Source of the DNA: Flavivirga eckloniae
GTDB lineage: Bacteria > Bacteroidota > Bacteroidia > Flavobacteriales > Flavobacteriaceae
Length of the DNA stretch: 64,000 nt
NCBI RefSeq assembly: GCF_002886045.1
Contig: NZ_CP025791.1
Coordinates: 3,177,001 to 3,241,000, forward strand
Direction: 5' to 3'
Below, one piece after another: positions 28,397-36,661 of the stretch. The notes under the pieces were generated by a model. The model saw nothing but the letters and a program-made list of their open reading frames with translations, was not told where the DNA came from and made no database searches. The position numbers were made by a program, and so were the translations under genes. How positions within the stretch are numbered: the stretch's first letter is position 1; each line of letters opens with the position of its first letter.

Positions 28397-29838
28397 TGTC
28401 GATAACAAAGAAAACAAAAATAGTAGCAACGTTAGGACCTGCTACAAGTACAAAGGAAGTTTTAAAAGGAATGCTGGAAGAAGGTGTTAATGTGTTTAGA
28501 ATAAACTTTTCTCATGCCGATTATAATGATGTAGCCGAACGTGTTAAAATGATACGGGAATTAAATGAAGAGTTTGGTTTTACCGCTGCTATTTTAGCAG
28601 ATTTACAAGGTCCTAAGCTTCGTGTTGGCGTAATGAAGGAAGAGGTTGTTGTACACCCAGGAGACGAAATTATATTTGCTACAGGAGAGCGTTTTGAAGG
28701 AACGAAGGAACGTGTTTACATGACCTATGAAAGGTTTCCTCAAGATGCAAAACCAGAAGAACGTATTCTTTTAGATGACGGAAAATTAATTTTTGAAGTC
28801 GTTTCAACTAACAAGGATAATGAGGTTGTTGCCCGCGTTATTCAAGGAGGACCACTTAAGTCTAAAAAAGGGGTAAATCTTCCTAATACGAATATTTCGC
28901 AACCAGCCTTAACGGAGAAAGATATAGAAGATGCTATTTTTGCTATTAGCCAAGGTGTAGATTGGATTGCTTTATCATTTGTTCGTCATGCCGAAGATTT
29001 AATGCAACTACGTGACTTAATAAATAAACATAGCGATTACAAAATTCCAATTATAGCTAAAATTGAAAAACCAGAGGCTGTAGAGAATATCGATAAAATC
29101 GTTACACATTGTGATGGTATTATGGTTGCTCGTGGCGATTTAGGAGTTGAGGTTCCTGCAGAGGAAGTACCACTTATTCAAAAGCAATTAGTATTACGTG
29201 CTAAAAAGGCGAGAATTCCGGTAATTATAGCCACTCAGATGATGGAGACTATGATTTCTAGTTTAACACCAACAAGAGCAGAGGTAAACGACGTTGCGAA
29301 TTCGGTTATGGATGGTGCAGATGCCGTGATGTTATCTGGAGAAACGTCGGTTGGTAATTACCCGATACAGGTTATTAAGCAAATGGCAGATATACTAAAA
29401 AGTGTAGAAGACTCAAACTTAATTAAAGTACCACAGTTACCACCTCATATACGTACCAATCGTTATATAACCAAATCTATTTGTTACCATGCCGCTAATA
29501 TGGCAAACGAAATAAGTGCTAAAGCAATTTCAACATTAACAAATAGTGGGTATACTGCGTTTCAAATTTCTGCTTGGAGACCTTCATGCCATATTTTAGT
29601 GTTTACTTCTAATAAACGTATATTAACGCGCCTTAGTTTGCTTTGGGGTGTTCGTACGTTTTACTACGATAAGTTTGTAAGTACAGACGAAACCATTGAG
29701 GATGTAAATGCCATTGCCTGTAAAATGGGATATTTAGAAGAAGGCGATATGCTTATTAGCTTAGCTGCAATGCCTATTAAAGATAGAGGTATGGTAAATA
29801 CGCTTCGTGTTACCGAGATAGACAATTGTAACTTTTAA
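28396..29838 (+). CDS. pyk: Pyruvate kinase
   Basis: A 480-residue glycolytic enzyme converting phosphoenolpyruvate and ADP to pyruvate and ATP. Visible are KIVATLGPATSTKEVLKGMLEEGVNVFRINFSH at the N-terminus, the catalytic-Lys segment IPIIAKIEKPEAVENID near residue 220, MVARGDLGVEVP, and ATQMMETMI. The C-terminal domain (AISTLTNSGYTAFQISAWRP, GVRTFYYDKF) is the usual regulatory part. Length is normal. The start overlaps the IPExxxVDY stop. No obvious terminator follows except an imperfect palindrome at 29867-29896. Confidence 0.97.
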   Translation: MSITKKTKIVATLGPATSTKEVLKGMLEEGVNVFRINFSHADYNDVAERVKMIRELNEEFGFTAAILADLQGPKLRVGVMKEEVVVHPGDEIIFATGERFEGTKERVYMTYERFPQDAKPEERILLDDGKLIFEVVSTNKDNEVVARVIQGGPLKSKKGVNLPNTNISQPALTEKDIEDAIFAISQGVDWIALSFVRHAEDLMQLRDLINKHSDYKIPIIAKIEKPEAVENIDKIVTHCDGIMVARGDLGVEVPAEEVPLIQKQLVLRAKKARIPVIIATQMMETMISSLTPTRAEVNDVANSVMDGADAVMLSGETSVGNYPIQVIKQMADILKSVEDSNLIKVPQLPPHIRTNRYITKSICYHAANMANEISAKAISTLTNSGYTAFQISAWRPSCHILVFTSNKRILTRLSLLWGVRTFYYDKFVSTDETIEDVNAIACKMGYLEEGDMLISLAAMPIKDRGMVNTLRVTEIDNCNF

Positions 29839-29866
29839 CGAGTTAGTTAAGGGTTAATCATATTTT

Positions 29867-29896
29867 TTGTCATTCCTGCACATGTAGGAATGACAA
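29867..29896. repeat. Intergenic palindrome after pyk
   Basis: TTGTCATTCCTGCA and its near-complement TAGGAATGACAA pair around CATG. The CATTCCTGC..GGAATGAC core is a dispersed palindrome type; a relative is at 54126-54145 and a decayed one near 34671. It may help termination of pyk and of the converging minus-strand gene. Confidence 0.6.
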
Positions 29897-29955
29897 TAGC
29901 TTATTGTTATTTGAATAAGGTGGTGCGAAGATATTAGAACTAAAGCATGCCAATT

Positions 29956-30831
29956 CTACAAATCAAATAAATAGGCCATAGAAAGATTAAAAAAACCGGT
30001 TGTGTTTAGGCTGGATTCCGTACCTATAGCCGAAGGGAAGTTTATATTATACCCAAGTTCGAAATCAAAAGAGTTTGTACTAAATTCCAATGGAATATTA
30101 ATTTGGGTATTAATTAAATCGAAAACATTATTTTCTAAATAATTTGTAACCGGTACACCATTTATAATGGATGTTTGCGCTAGCTCAAAAGTTTGCATAC
30201 CAGCTATAATACTCAACTCTGGTCTTAATGTTAAACTACTTTTCTTGGTTTTAAACAATTTAAAAGACGCGTAACTTGTAGATGTGATTTGGAATGAATG
30301 GTCATTCCCAAACAAATAAGTTCCGGAGAGTTGTGTGCCAATATTACGTCGTTTGTTTTTTATGCCGGAGCCTAAGGTTAGAGCATAAAGAAAAGGATTG
30401 TTCACTCCGCTAGAATAAAAATATCTTGATGCTAGCGTATAAAGCCTAAACAACTTCTTTTTGCCTAGACTTTTGTTGTAGCCTATAGTAGCTGCTGTAT
30501 AATCCCATTTAGGAACGAATTCACTATAATACATCCCAGACAGGCTAAGCATAAGTCCTTTGGAGTCTATATAAGTAAGCTGTGGTCTTATGTTGTATTG
30601 ATCAATACCAATATCTCTTCCAGAGAAATAAGTATTGTTATTATAGCCTAAAGAGGCATATAAAAATTTAAAACTACTAACTCCTTGTATCAGCTCATCT
30701 AAAATATCGTCTTCCAAAAGACTATCAATAATCTCATCGACCTCTTTTTCTTTATCAAGGGGTAATTTTTCTTGTGAGTATGAAAATAGACCGTTTGATA
30801 ATATTGCAAATACCAAGAAGATGTTTCTCAT
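29956..30831 (-). CDS. Outer-membrane beta-barrel-like protein of unknown function
   Basis: A 291-residue exported protein: signal peptide 1-19 (FLVFAILSNGLFSYSQ), then a short acidic segment (EKEVDEIIDSLLEDDILDELI), then alternating hydrophobic strands with many Tyr, Ser and Gly to a terminal LSMAYLFDL, whose last residues fit a barrel sorting signal. I do not recognise the family. It follows the ECF-sigma/LTxxQ genes on the same strand, but a hairpin at 30891-30922 lies between, so membership in that operon is uncertain. Confidence 0.75.
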   Translation of the reverse strand: MRNIFLVFAILSNGLFSYSQEKLPLDKEKEVDEIIDSLLEDDILDELIQGVSSFKFLYASLGYNNNTYFSGRDIGIDQYNIRPQLTYIDSKGLMLSLSGMYYSEFVPKWDYTAATIGYNKSLGKKKLFRLYTLASRYFYSSGVNNPFLYALTLGSGIKNKRRNIGTQLSGTYLFGNDHSFQITSTSYASFKLFKTKKSSLTLRPELSIIAGMQTFELAQTSIINGVPVTNYLENNVFDLINTQINIPLEFSTNSFDFELGYNINFPSAIGTESSLNTTGFFNLSMAYLFDL

Positions 30832-30890
30832 TGATGTTCATTTATACTTTAACATGAGTATGACGTAGTATCGTTTTAGATATAAATAGG

Positions 30891-30922
30891 GAAAAGTGGT
30901 TGAGTTTTATTCAACCACTTTT
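30891..30922 (-). terminator. Hairpin terminator after the LTxxQ protein gene
   Basis: GAAAAGTGGTTGA and TCAACCACTTTTC form a perfect 13-bp stem around GTTTTAT, about 30 nt beyond the stop of the LTxxQ gene. It has T-rich sequence on both sides and should end the sigma-factor operon. Confidence 0.75.
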
Positions 30923-30950
30923 CTTTTTATTTAGGATAAAACACAAAGAA

Positions 30951-31406
30951 TCAACCACCGCCGTTATCTCTTTTCCTTTTATTTCTATCGCGCCTTATAG
31001 ACTCCCGCAATTCATTTCTATCTTCACCACTTCTAGTTCTATTTCGCGTACGTAAGTGCTGCCGTTGTTCGTGTGTAAAAGTTGCTCTAAATTGTGCTTT
31101 AAGTCTATTTACTTTAGCCTTATTCTCTTTAAGCAGATTTTTTTGGGCCTTGGTAAATGATACGATTAAAGCCCTGCGCCTTTCTTCTTTTGAAAGTTCT
31201 GCATTTTCTAATATGGTTAATTGTTCTGCAGTAAGACTGGCCTTAAAGGCTTTTCTATTTGCTTTAATTAAGTCACGTTGCTCCTGCATAAGCTTTTGCT
31301 GCTCTTTAGTTAGATTGCCTATATCAAGGTTCTCCTGAGCGCCTAAACTTGCGGTGCTTATAAATATGCCAAGCATGAGTAATTTAATTTTTTTTACAAA
31401 TGTCAT
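30951..31406 (-). CDS. Exported LTxxQ-motif protein (CpxP/Spy-like)
   Basis: A 151-residue protein with a signal peptide (LLMLGIFISTASLGAQ). The mature part is helical and highly charged, with four motifs of the LTxxQ type: LTKEQ, LTAEQ, FTKAQ and FTHEQ, spaced about 25-35 residues. This is the pattern of periplasmic CpxP/Spy/ZraP-type chaperones and sensors. The last 35 residues are very rich in Arg and Lys (RTRNRTRSGEDRNELRES...), ending GGG. It lies downstream of the ECF sigma, anti-sigma and lipoprotein genes; a role in sensing or buffering envelope stress is inferred. Confidence 0.75.
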   Translation of the reverse strand: MTFVKKIKLLMLGIFISTASLGAQENLDIGNLTKEQQKLMQEQRDLIKANRKAFKASLTAEQLTILENAELSKEERRRALIVSFTKAQKNLLKENKAKVNRLKAQFRATFTHEQRQHLRTRNRTRSGEDRNELRESIRRDRNKRKRDNGGG

Positions 31407-31453
31407 GTCTTAAGTTTTTGTTTCTTAACGAAACAGAGTGTCTTATTAGAAGC

Positions 31454-32347
31454 TTAGTGCTTTCTTCTTTTTCTTTTTAATTCTATTTCCGTAACCGTGC
31501 CATCAGCTTCAGTTAATGTGCCCACATTGTCGCAAGTACCATCTCCATAATCAAGACTAGAAGTTTCTCCATTTTTAGTGTATGTTTTAACACCTTCAAC
31601 AATATACTTACATGCTGCTGGTTTTACTAAAGGCGTCGTAATTTCAACCGATCTCGTATTTCCTTCTGCATCTGTAAATGTATGTGATCCGGTAATGGTT
31701 TTTTCATCATCAGCATGTGTATGCGTATCTCCTCCACTTGTAATAACGACTAATCGTGTTCCAACTTTTGTTACAGTTCCTTCATCGGTTTCTACGGAGA
31801 TATCTACGGAGCCACTAATTTGTGGGTTACCATCGTTATTTGCTGCCGTAAACTCATGAGTTTTTGTTCCGTTTATTACATGACCATTTATGGTGAAATC
31901 GGTAAAAGTCGCTGTACGGGTTCTGTCTGTATCAGAAATAGATTTTACTATGGTAATTGTTCCAGAAATAACATCACCATTTCTATCTATACAATTCTCT
32001 GGAAAAGATACTGTAATTGTAATGGTATTGTCTGTGACTTCTTTTGAAAATTCAGTACAGTCAGGAAAAAAACCAGAACGATCATGACAACGTTTTTCAG
32101 GAGGTAATTTTTCTGAATCTGATTTACCGGTAGTAGTCGATTCAAAGTCCAAAGAACTCATGGCATATAAGCTGTAAGAGTCTGCCGTGCTTTCAACTGC
32201 TTCAATAGAGGTTTCTAGAGCTACTAATTCCGGCACGTTTCCAGTTTCCAGAGCATCGTCTGTAACAGATTCATCTTTATTACAAGATGTGAAAAATAAA
32301 GTAAGTGCTGCCGTAGCTATAGCTACCATAAATTTGTTTTTTTTCAT
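31454..32347 (-). CDS. Lipoprotein of unknown function in the sigma-factor operon
   Basis: A 297-residue protein with a lipoprotein signal (ATAALTLFFTSCNKDE, lipidated Cys near 22). The mature chain has an acidic first part, a Cys-containing segment (KRCHDRSGFFPDCTEF), and long Thr-rich beta-strand stretches (NTITITVSFPENCID, GTITIVKSISDTDRTR). It ends in a basic tail (ELKRKRRKH). Six Cys in the mature part may form disulfides. A HTHADDE segment lies near residue 215. I recognise no family. It sits between the anti-sigma factor and the LTxxQ gene, 27 nt and 47 nt away. Confidence 0.75.
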   Translation of the reverse strand: MKKNKFMVAIATAALTLFFTSCNKDESVTDDALETGNVPELVALETSIEAVESTADSYSLYAMSSLDFESTTTGKSDSEKLPPEKRCHDRSGFFPDCTEFSKEVTDNTITITVSFPENCIDRNGDVISGTITIVKSISDTDRTRTATFTDFTINGHVINGTKTHEFTAANNDGNPQISGSVDISVETDEGTVTKVGTRLVVITSGGDTHTHADDEKTITGSHTFTDAEGNTRSVEITTPLVKPAACKYIVEGVKTYTKNGETSSLDYGDGTCDNVGTLTEADGTVTEIELKRKRRKH

Positions 32348-32374
32348 AACAAAGGTTTTAATTAGTAATTAATA

Positions 32375-32842
32375 TTATAATGCTTCATCTAACAGAGCTT
32401 CTTCTAGAACATAATTGTCAATGAATTCGTCAATGTCGTTTTCTTCTACAAAAAGAGACGTGATTAAAATGTCATTTTCTGTAAACTCAGCAATGTCTTT
32501 CTCGAATTTGGTTTGTTCCAATAATTTAATGGTATCGGAAACGATAGATTGACTATCGTCTATAGGTAAGCTATTATTGGGTTTTATAATCGTAATGGCA
32601 ATAAGTACTATAATAGATGCTGCTGCATACCAAATAAATGACTTGTTTAAAAAGAAAACAGATTTTTTAGGCTTCGTTTCTTCTGAAATTTTGTCTAATA
32701 TATCTTGCTTGGATTTAGAAAAGTAATCTTCCGGTACGTTTAATCCCAGTTCCTCTTTATGTAACTTTAGCATATGCTTATCAAATAAATTTTGATGATT
32801 TACTTGATCTTTAGGTACTATATTATCGCTTTTTGAATCCAT
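32375..32842 (-). CDS. Membrane-anchored anti-sigma factor-like protein
   Basis: A 155-residue protein. About 85 cytoplasmic residues include the VPEDYFSKSKQDILDKI segment characteristic of Bacteroidota anti-sigma factors. One membrane helix follows (FIWYAAASIIVLIAITII, residues of about 89-106), then an acidic periplasmic tail ending ENDIDEFIDNYVLEEALLDEAL. It begins 10 nt after the stop of the ECF sigma gene, the standard sigma/anti-sigma pairing. The tail most likely receives the envelope signal; the ligand is unknown. Confidence 0.8.
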   Translation of the reverse strand: MDSKSDNIVPKDQVNHQNLFDKHMLKLHKEELGLNVPEDYFSKSKQDILDKISEETKPKKSVFFLNKSFIWYAAASIIVLIAITIIKPNNSLPIDDSQSIVSDTIKLLEQTKFEKDIAEFTENDILITSLFVEENDIDEFIDNYVLEEALLDEAL

Positions 32843-32851
32843 GTTATTTAC

Positions 32852-33418
32852 TTAGACCTGGGTTTTTGTAAAAAGTTGAACAGCGTGCAAATTTTTTTCA
32901 ATATGCTTAACCGTATTGTAGTAAGAAGACTTTATGGTGCTTTCCTTAACGCTTATAATTTCCTCTATATCTTTAAAAGTTAGATCGTCAAAATATTTCA
33001 TTTGAAATATTTGTTTTTCCCTTTCTGGAAGTTCAAATAGAATTTGTTGTAGTTTTAATTGAGCGTCATTACTATCAAAAAAGACATCGCTAACTAAATT
33101 GTTTAAATAAGAGGTGTTAATGTCATCAATAGGAACATTTTGGCGTTTATTGTTTTTCTCTAAAAATCGAAGCGATTCGTTGTAGGCTATTCGATACATC
33201 CAGGTGTGAAGCGAGCTTTTTTGCTTAAAATTAGGCAGGCTCTTATAAACTCTTAAAAATGTGTTTTGAAGCACGTCATCTGCATTTTCGTGAGTAATTA
33301 CCAGTTTGCGGATATGCCAATACAATCGTTCCTGGTAAAGGTTTAGTAGTTTTGCAAAGGCTTTTTCTCTACCCTTGGAAGACGTTAATTCTTTTACAAA
33401 AGTGGCTTCGTTTATCAA
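32852..33418 (-). CDS. RNA polymerase ECF-type sigma factor
   Basis: A 188-residue sigma-70 family protein. Region 2 spans about residues 22-90 (LLNLYQERLYWHIRKL, ENADDVLQNTFLRVYKSL, LHTWMYRIAYNESLRFLE) and region 4 about 125-180 (LPEREKQIFQMKYFDDLTFKDIEEIISVKESTIKSSYY). Region 3 is missing, as expected for the ECF group. The start is TTG at 33418; the frame is open for only about ten more codons upstream and contains no ATG. It should direct transcription of its own operon and envelope genes when released by the anti-sigma factor encoded next. Confidence 0.92.
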   Translation of the reverse strand: MINEATFVKELTSSKGREKAFAKLLNLYQERLYWHIRKLVITHENADDVLQNTFLRVYKSLPNFKQKSSLHTWMYRIAYNESLRFLEKNNKRQNVPIDDINTSYLNNLVSDVFFDSNDAQLKLQQILFELPEREKQIFQMKYFDDLTFKDIEEIISVKESTIKSSYYNTVKHIEKNLHAVQLFTKTQV

Positions 33419-33559
33419 AAGTTTAACTGAAAGAGACTTAGTGTATTTTTAGAAAATACAGGTTAATAATCTTTAATTGTTTCAGTTAGACCTTTAAAAA
33501 GAGGAATAGTTTAGTTGATACTTAAAATATGTTGTAATTTGAAGATTGTAATATCGAAT

Positions 33560-34657
33560 TTAAAACTCGAATTTTAATTGTACGCTCACGCTTTTTTGTT
33601 CTGGTTTTTTCTTGACTTCAGTGTTTAAATTTGACAAGGAAATTCCCAGTAGTCGGACGGAGTTATTCAATTTTTCCTGGTATAATAAACCTTTAGCGGT
33701 TTCTAAAATAATGCTTTTGTCGCTTATAAAATAGGGCAGTGTTTTGCTTCTGGTTTGCAATGTGAAGTCACTGTATTTAATTTTTAATGTGACTGTTTTT
33801 CCGGCAACTTCACTCTTTTTTAAACGCCGCGATACTTCTTCTGCAATATGATCTAGTTTTTCAAGCATAAAAACTTCACTGGATAGATTCTCGCTAAATG
33901 TACGCTCCGCTGCTAGCGATTTACGTATTCTATTTGGTTTTACTTCACTATTATGAACCCCCCTAACGATATAGTAATAGTAACGCCCAGATTTCCCAAA
34001 GTTCTTATCCAGATATTCCAGCGATTTACTTTTTAAATCTGCCCCAGTAAAAATACCTTTTTGATACATTCTCTCCGCTGTCACCTTACCAACACCATAA
34101 AACTTCCTAATATCCAGTTTTTCTAAAAACTCGATAACCTCTTCGGGGTTCAAGGTTTTTTGTCCGTTGGGTTTATTATAGTCGCTGGCAATCTTAGCTA
34201 TAAACTTATTAATTGAGATTCCTGCCGAAGCCGTTAATCCGACTTCCTTAAGAATACGTTCACGAATCTCTTTAGCAACTAAAGAAGCACTTGGATTTCC
34301 TTTTTTGTTCTCGGTAACATCTAAATAAGCTTCATCCAAAGAAAGCGGTTCTACCAAATCGGTATAATCGTAAAAGATGCTTTTAACCTGTTTTGAAATT
34401 TCACTATATCTTTCAAAACGGGGTCTTACAAAAATTAAATGCGGACATAATTTAGATGCTAAGTTGCCAGCCATGGCACTTTTTACACCAAATTTTCTGG
34501 CTTCGTAGCTTGCGGCACTAACAACTCCTCGTTTACCACCACCGCCAACAGCAATGGCTTTTCCCTTAAGATCAGGGTTATCCATTTGCTCTACAGAAGC
34601 ATAGAATGCATCCATATCTATGTGTATGATTTTTCGTATTGGTAAATCGCCAGACAT
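33560..34657 (-). CDS. dinB: DNA polymerase IV (Y family)
   Basis: A 365-residue translesion polymerase. The catalytic acidic residues are in IIHIDMDAFYASVEQ near residue 12-26 and in PLSLDEAYLDVTE near 105. GKRGVVSAASYEARKFGVKSAM, the TASAGISINKFIAKIASDYNKPNGQ block and the FYGVGKVTAERM helix-hairpin-helix are intact. The C-terminus ends KSVSVQLKFEF; I see no clear QLxLF clamp box, though QLKFEF may serve. Divergent from the CYTH gene. It is unrelated in orientation or spacing to the addAB-type genes. Confidence 0.95.
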   Translation of the reverse strand: MSGDLPIRKIIHIDMDAFYASVEQMDNPDLKGKAIAVGGGGKRGVVSAASYEARKFGVKSAMAGNLASKLCPHLIFVRPRFERYSEISKQVKSIFYDYTDLVEPLSLDEAYLDVTENKKGNPSASLVAKEIRERILKEVGLTASAGISINKFIAKIASDYNKPNGQKTLNPEEVIEFLEKLDIRKFYGVGKVTAERMYQKGIFTGADLKSKSLEYLDKNFGKSGRYYYYIVRGVHNSEVKPNRIRKSLAAERTFSENLSSEVFMLEKLDHIAEEVSRRLKKSEVAGKTVTLKIKYSDFTLQTRSKTLPYFISDKSIILETAKGLLYQEKLNNSVRLLGISLSNLNTEVKKKPEQKSVSVQLKFEF

Positions 34658-34749
34658 ACTGTAAATTTAGGCATTCTTGCGAAGGCAGGGTTCTCAATTT
34701 TATGAGATTTGAATAAAATTAACAAGATATCCGCTCTCGTGGCGTTATT

Positions 34750-35220
34750 ATGATAGAGATAGAACGTAAATTTTTAGTAACGTCTAGTGCTTATAAAGAT
34801 GAAGCATTAAAGCATACTAGAATTATTCAAGGGTTTTTAAATACCCATAAAGAGCGTACAGTTCGTGTTAGACTAAAAGGAGATGTTGGATATTTAACGG
34901 TTAAGGGGGAATCGTCAAAAGACGGTCTGTCGCGATTTGAATGGGAAAAAGAAATCCCTAAAACAGATGCCGAATCCCTTCTAAAAATTTGTGAACCAGG
35001 GGTTATTGACAAGATTCGCTATGAGGTAAAAGTTAAAAACCATACTTTTGAAATTGATGAGTTTTTTGGTGACAATGAAGGTTTGGTTATTGCCGAGGTT
35101 GAATTAGAAAGCGAAAATGAAACTTTTGAAACCCCTTCTTGGTTAGGTGAAGAAGTTACAGGAAACATAAAATACTACAATTCACAGTTAAGTAAACACC
35201 CATATAAAATCTGGTACTAA
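34750..35220 (+). CDS. CYTH domain protein (triphosphate tunnel metalloenzyme)
   Basis: A 156-residue protein starting with the family hallmark EIERKFLV (ExExK), followed by RVRLKGD, YLTVKGE, KIRYEV and FEIDEF, and an acidic pair AEVELESE. These line a tunnel binding triphosphate and divalent metal; bacterial members are often inorganic triphosphatases or act on organic triphosphates. Length is typical of the stand-alone bacterial form. First of three closely packed genes (8-17 nt, then zero spacing) with a YCII lipoprotein and an EEP-family membrane protein. Confidence 0.92.
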   Translation: MIEIERKFLVTSSAYKDEALKHTRIIQGFLNTHKERTVRVRLKGDVGYLTVKGESSKDGLSRFEWEKEIPKTDAESLLKICEPGVIDKIRYEVKVKNHTFEIDEFFGDNEGLVIAEVELESENETFETPSWLGEEVTGNIKYYNSQLSKHPYKIWY

Positions 35221-35236
35221 TTAAAAAATGATAACC

Positions 35237-35782
35237 ATGAAGAATTTATTACTAACACTATTTTTGGCATGTACGCTTTTATCGTGCAAGGATAAGGCGA
35301 AGGCATCTATTTCAGACATTAAAGAAGATGTTTCTGAAGTTGTAGAAGAAAAAGCAGATTCTATAATAGAAGTTGTAGAAGAGCCTATTAAAAAAACAGC
35401 CAAGCAAATTAAGGAAGAACTTACTACAAAAGGCTTTAAGGTTTTTGATTATGTTGATGAAAAAACTCAAGACACGGTTATAATGCAGCAGTATTTTGTG
35501 GCATTTTTAAAAACGGGGCCTATTAGAGGACAAAATGAGGAAGAAGCCGCTTTATTGCAGCAAGAACATTTAGCACATTTAAGTAAAATGTATGAGCTTG
35601 GGTATGCAGATATTTCTGGACCTTTTGGAGATGAAGGGGATATTCGAGGGATTACGATTTATAACGTGCCTACACTAAAAATGGCAGATAGTTTAGCAAA
35701 CTCAGACCCTATGGTAAAAGCAGGGCGCTTAGAGATTGAAATACATCCGTGGTGGGCAGGAAAAGGCTTTCCTTTACGATAG
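35237..35782 (+). CDS. YCII-related domain lipoprotein
   Basis: A 181-residue protein from the ATG at 35237. That start gives a clean lipoprotein signal (LLLTLFLACTLLSC, lipidated Cys near residue 17); an ATG three codons earlier (35228) is also possible. A Glu/Lys/Val-rich linker (VSEVVEEKADSIIEVVEE) is followed by a YCII-like domain (QQYFVAFLKTGPIRG, EHLAHLSKMYELGYADISGPFGDEGDIRGI, NSDPMVKAGRLEIEIHPWW). YCII proteins have a ferredoxin-like fold, often with unknown activity. Exported YCII proteins of this kind are frequent in flavobacteria. The next gene starts at the base after its stop. Confidence 0.8.
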   Translation: MKNLLLTLFLACTLLSCKDKAKASISDIKEDVSEVVEEKADSIIEVVEEPIKKTAKQIKEELTTKGFKVFDYVDEKTQDTVIMQQYFVAFLKTGPIRGQNEEEAALLQQEHLAHLSKMYELGYADISGPFGDEGDIRGITIYNVPTLKMADSLANSDPMVKAGRLEIEIHPWWAGKGFPLR

Positions 35783-36661
35783 ATGTTAAAAGGTTTAAAG
35801 CGTCTGTTTAGTGTTATTAATGTTGTAATAATTATAGCATTACTCGCTATTCATTTTGTTTTAAAGGAGAGTAGCTTACAAACTTCTCTATACTTTTATA
35901 GCTTTCCGCTTCCTGTTATTATCATCGTTGTTTTAATACTTGCTATCTTTCTTAAGAGGGGGTTAAAAAAGTATAATTTATGGCTCGCAGCCATATTGAT
36001 GATTGTTTGGTTAGGTAGAAGTTTTAAAGTACATATTTCGGAAACTGTTAACGAGCGGGATTTGGAAGTCGTATTTTGGAATGCATCTCATGAAAGAAAT
36101 TTTCAGGATGTATTCAATAAAAGTGATAGTATTCCCGATGTTGTTGTTTTAGCAGAATATCATGGTAAGATATTAGAGGAAACCAAGTTAAAATACTCTG
36201 ATCGCTATTTTTATAAACATCCTACCAGAAGAATAGGGATATGCTCAAATAGGCCTATAAACATTAAAGAAATTATACTATCAAAATATGAATCTACCGT
36301 GATTCGTTTTGAAACAAACGATGTTAATTTCTATGTAGTAGATGTATCTGGAAGTATGGATGTACCACGAAATTGGGAACTGGGATTTGTTAACAAGTCC
36401 ATCACCCAGACAAAACGGACTATCGTTCTAGGAGACTTCAATGTACCGTATGAATCTAAGTATTTAGAGGATCTAAAAACGGATTTTAATCATGCCTTTT
36501 CAGAAAAGGGTAATGGTTTTATGGAAACCTGGTTTTGGAATATTCCGTTACTATCTTTAGATCATATTTGGGTTTCTAAAGACTTGGAAATTCTTAAAAC
36601 TGAAAAGATAGGTACTTTTAAATCCGATCATAGTATGATAAAAACGTTTATAAGAAAGTAA
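35783..36661 (+). CDS. Membrane-anchored endonuclease/exonuclease/phosphatase family protein
   Basis: A 292-residue protein. Three hydrophobic helices within the first 80 residues (VIIIALLAIHFVL, VIIIVVLILAIFL, LWLAAILMIVWL) anchor it. The periplasmic domain has the EEP hallmarks: FWNASH, VVVLAEYHG, IVLGDFNVPYES, LDHIWVS and a final SDHSMIKTFI with catalytic Asp-His. Substrate could be nucleic acid, phospholipid or phosphoester; not determinable here. Its TAA ends at the base before the stop codon of the converging pbpC, so the two genes share no spacer. Confidence 0.85.
   Translation: MLKGLKRLFSVINVVIIIALLAIHFVLKESSLQTSLYFYSFPLPVIIIVVLILAIFLKRGLKKYNLWLAAILMIVWLGRSFKVHISETVNERDLEVVFWNASHERNFQDVFNKSDSIPDVVVLAEYHGKILEETKLKYSDRYFYKHPTRRIGICSNRPINIKEIILSKYESTVIRFETNDVNFYVVDVSGSMDVPRNWELGFVNKSITQTKRTIVLGDFNVPYESKYLEDLKTDFNHAFSEKGNGFMETWFWNIPLLSLDHIWVSKDLEILKTEKIGTFKSDHSMIKTFIRK

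Noticed and set aside
32852-33418. TTG start of the sigma factor considered as a sign of a truncated gene
   Set aside because: The protein is full-length for an ECF factor with regions 2 and 4 intact; a TTG start is an accepted alternative.
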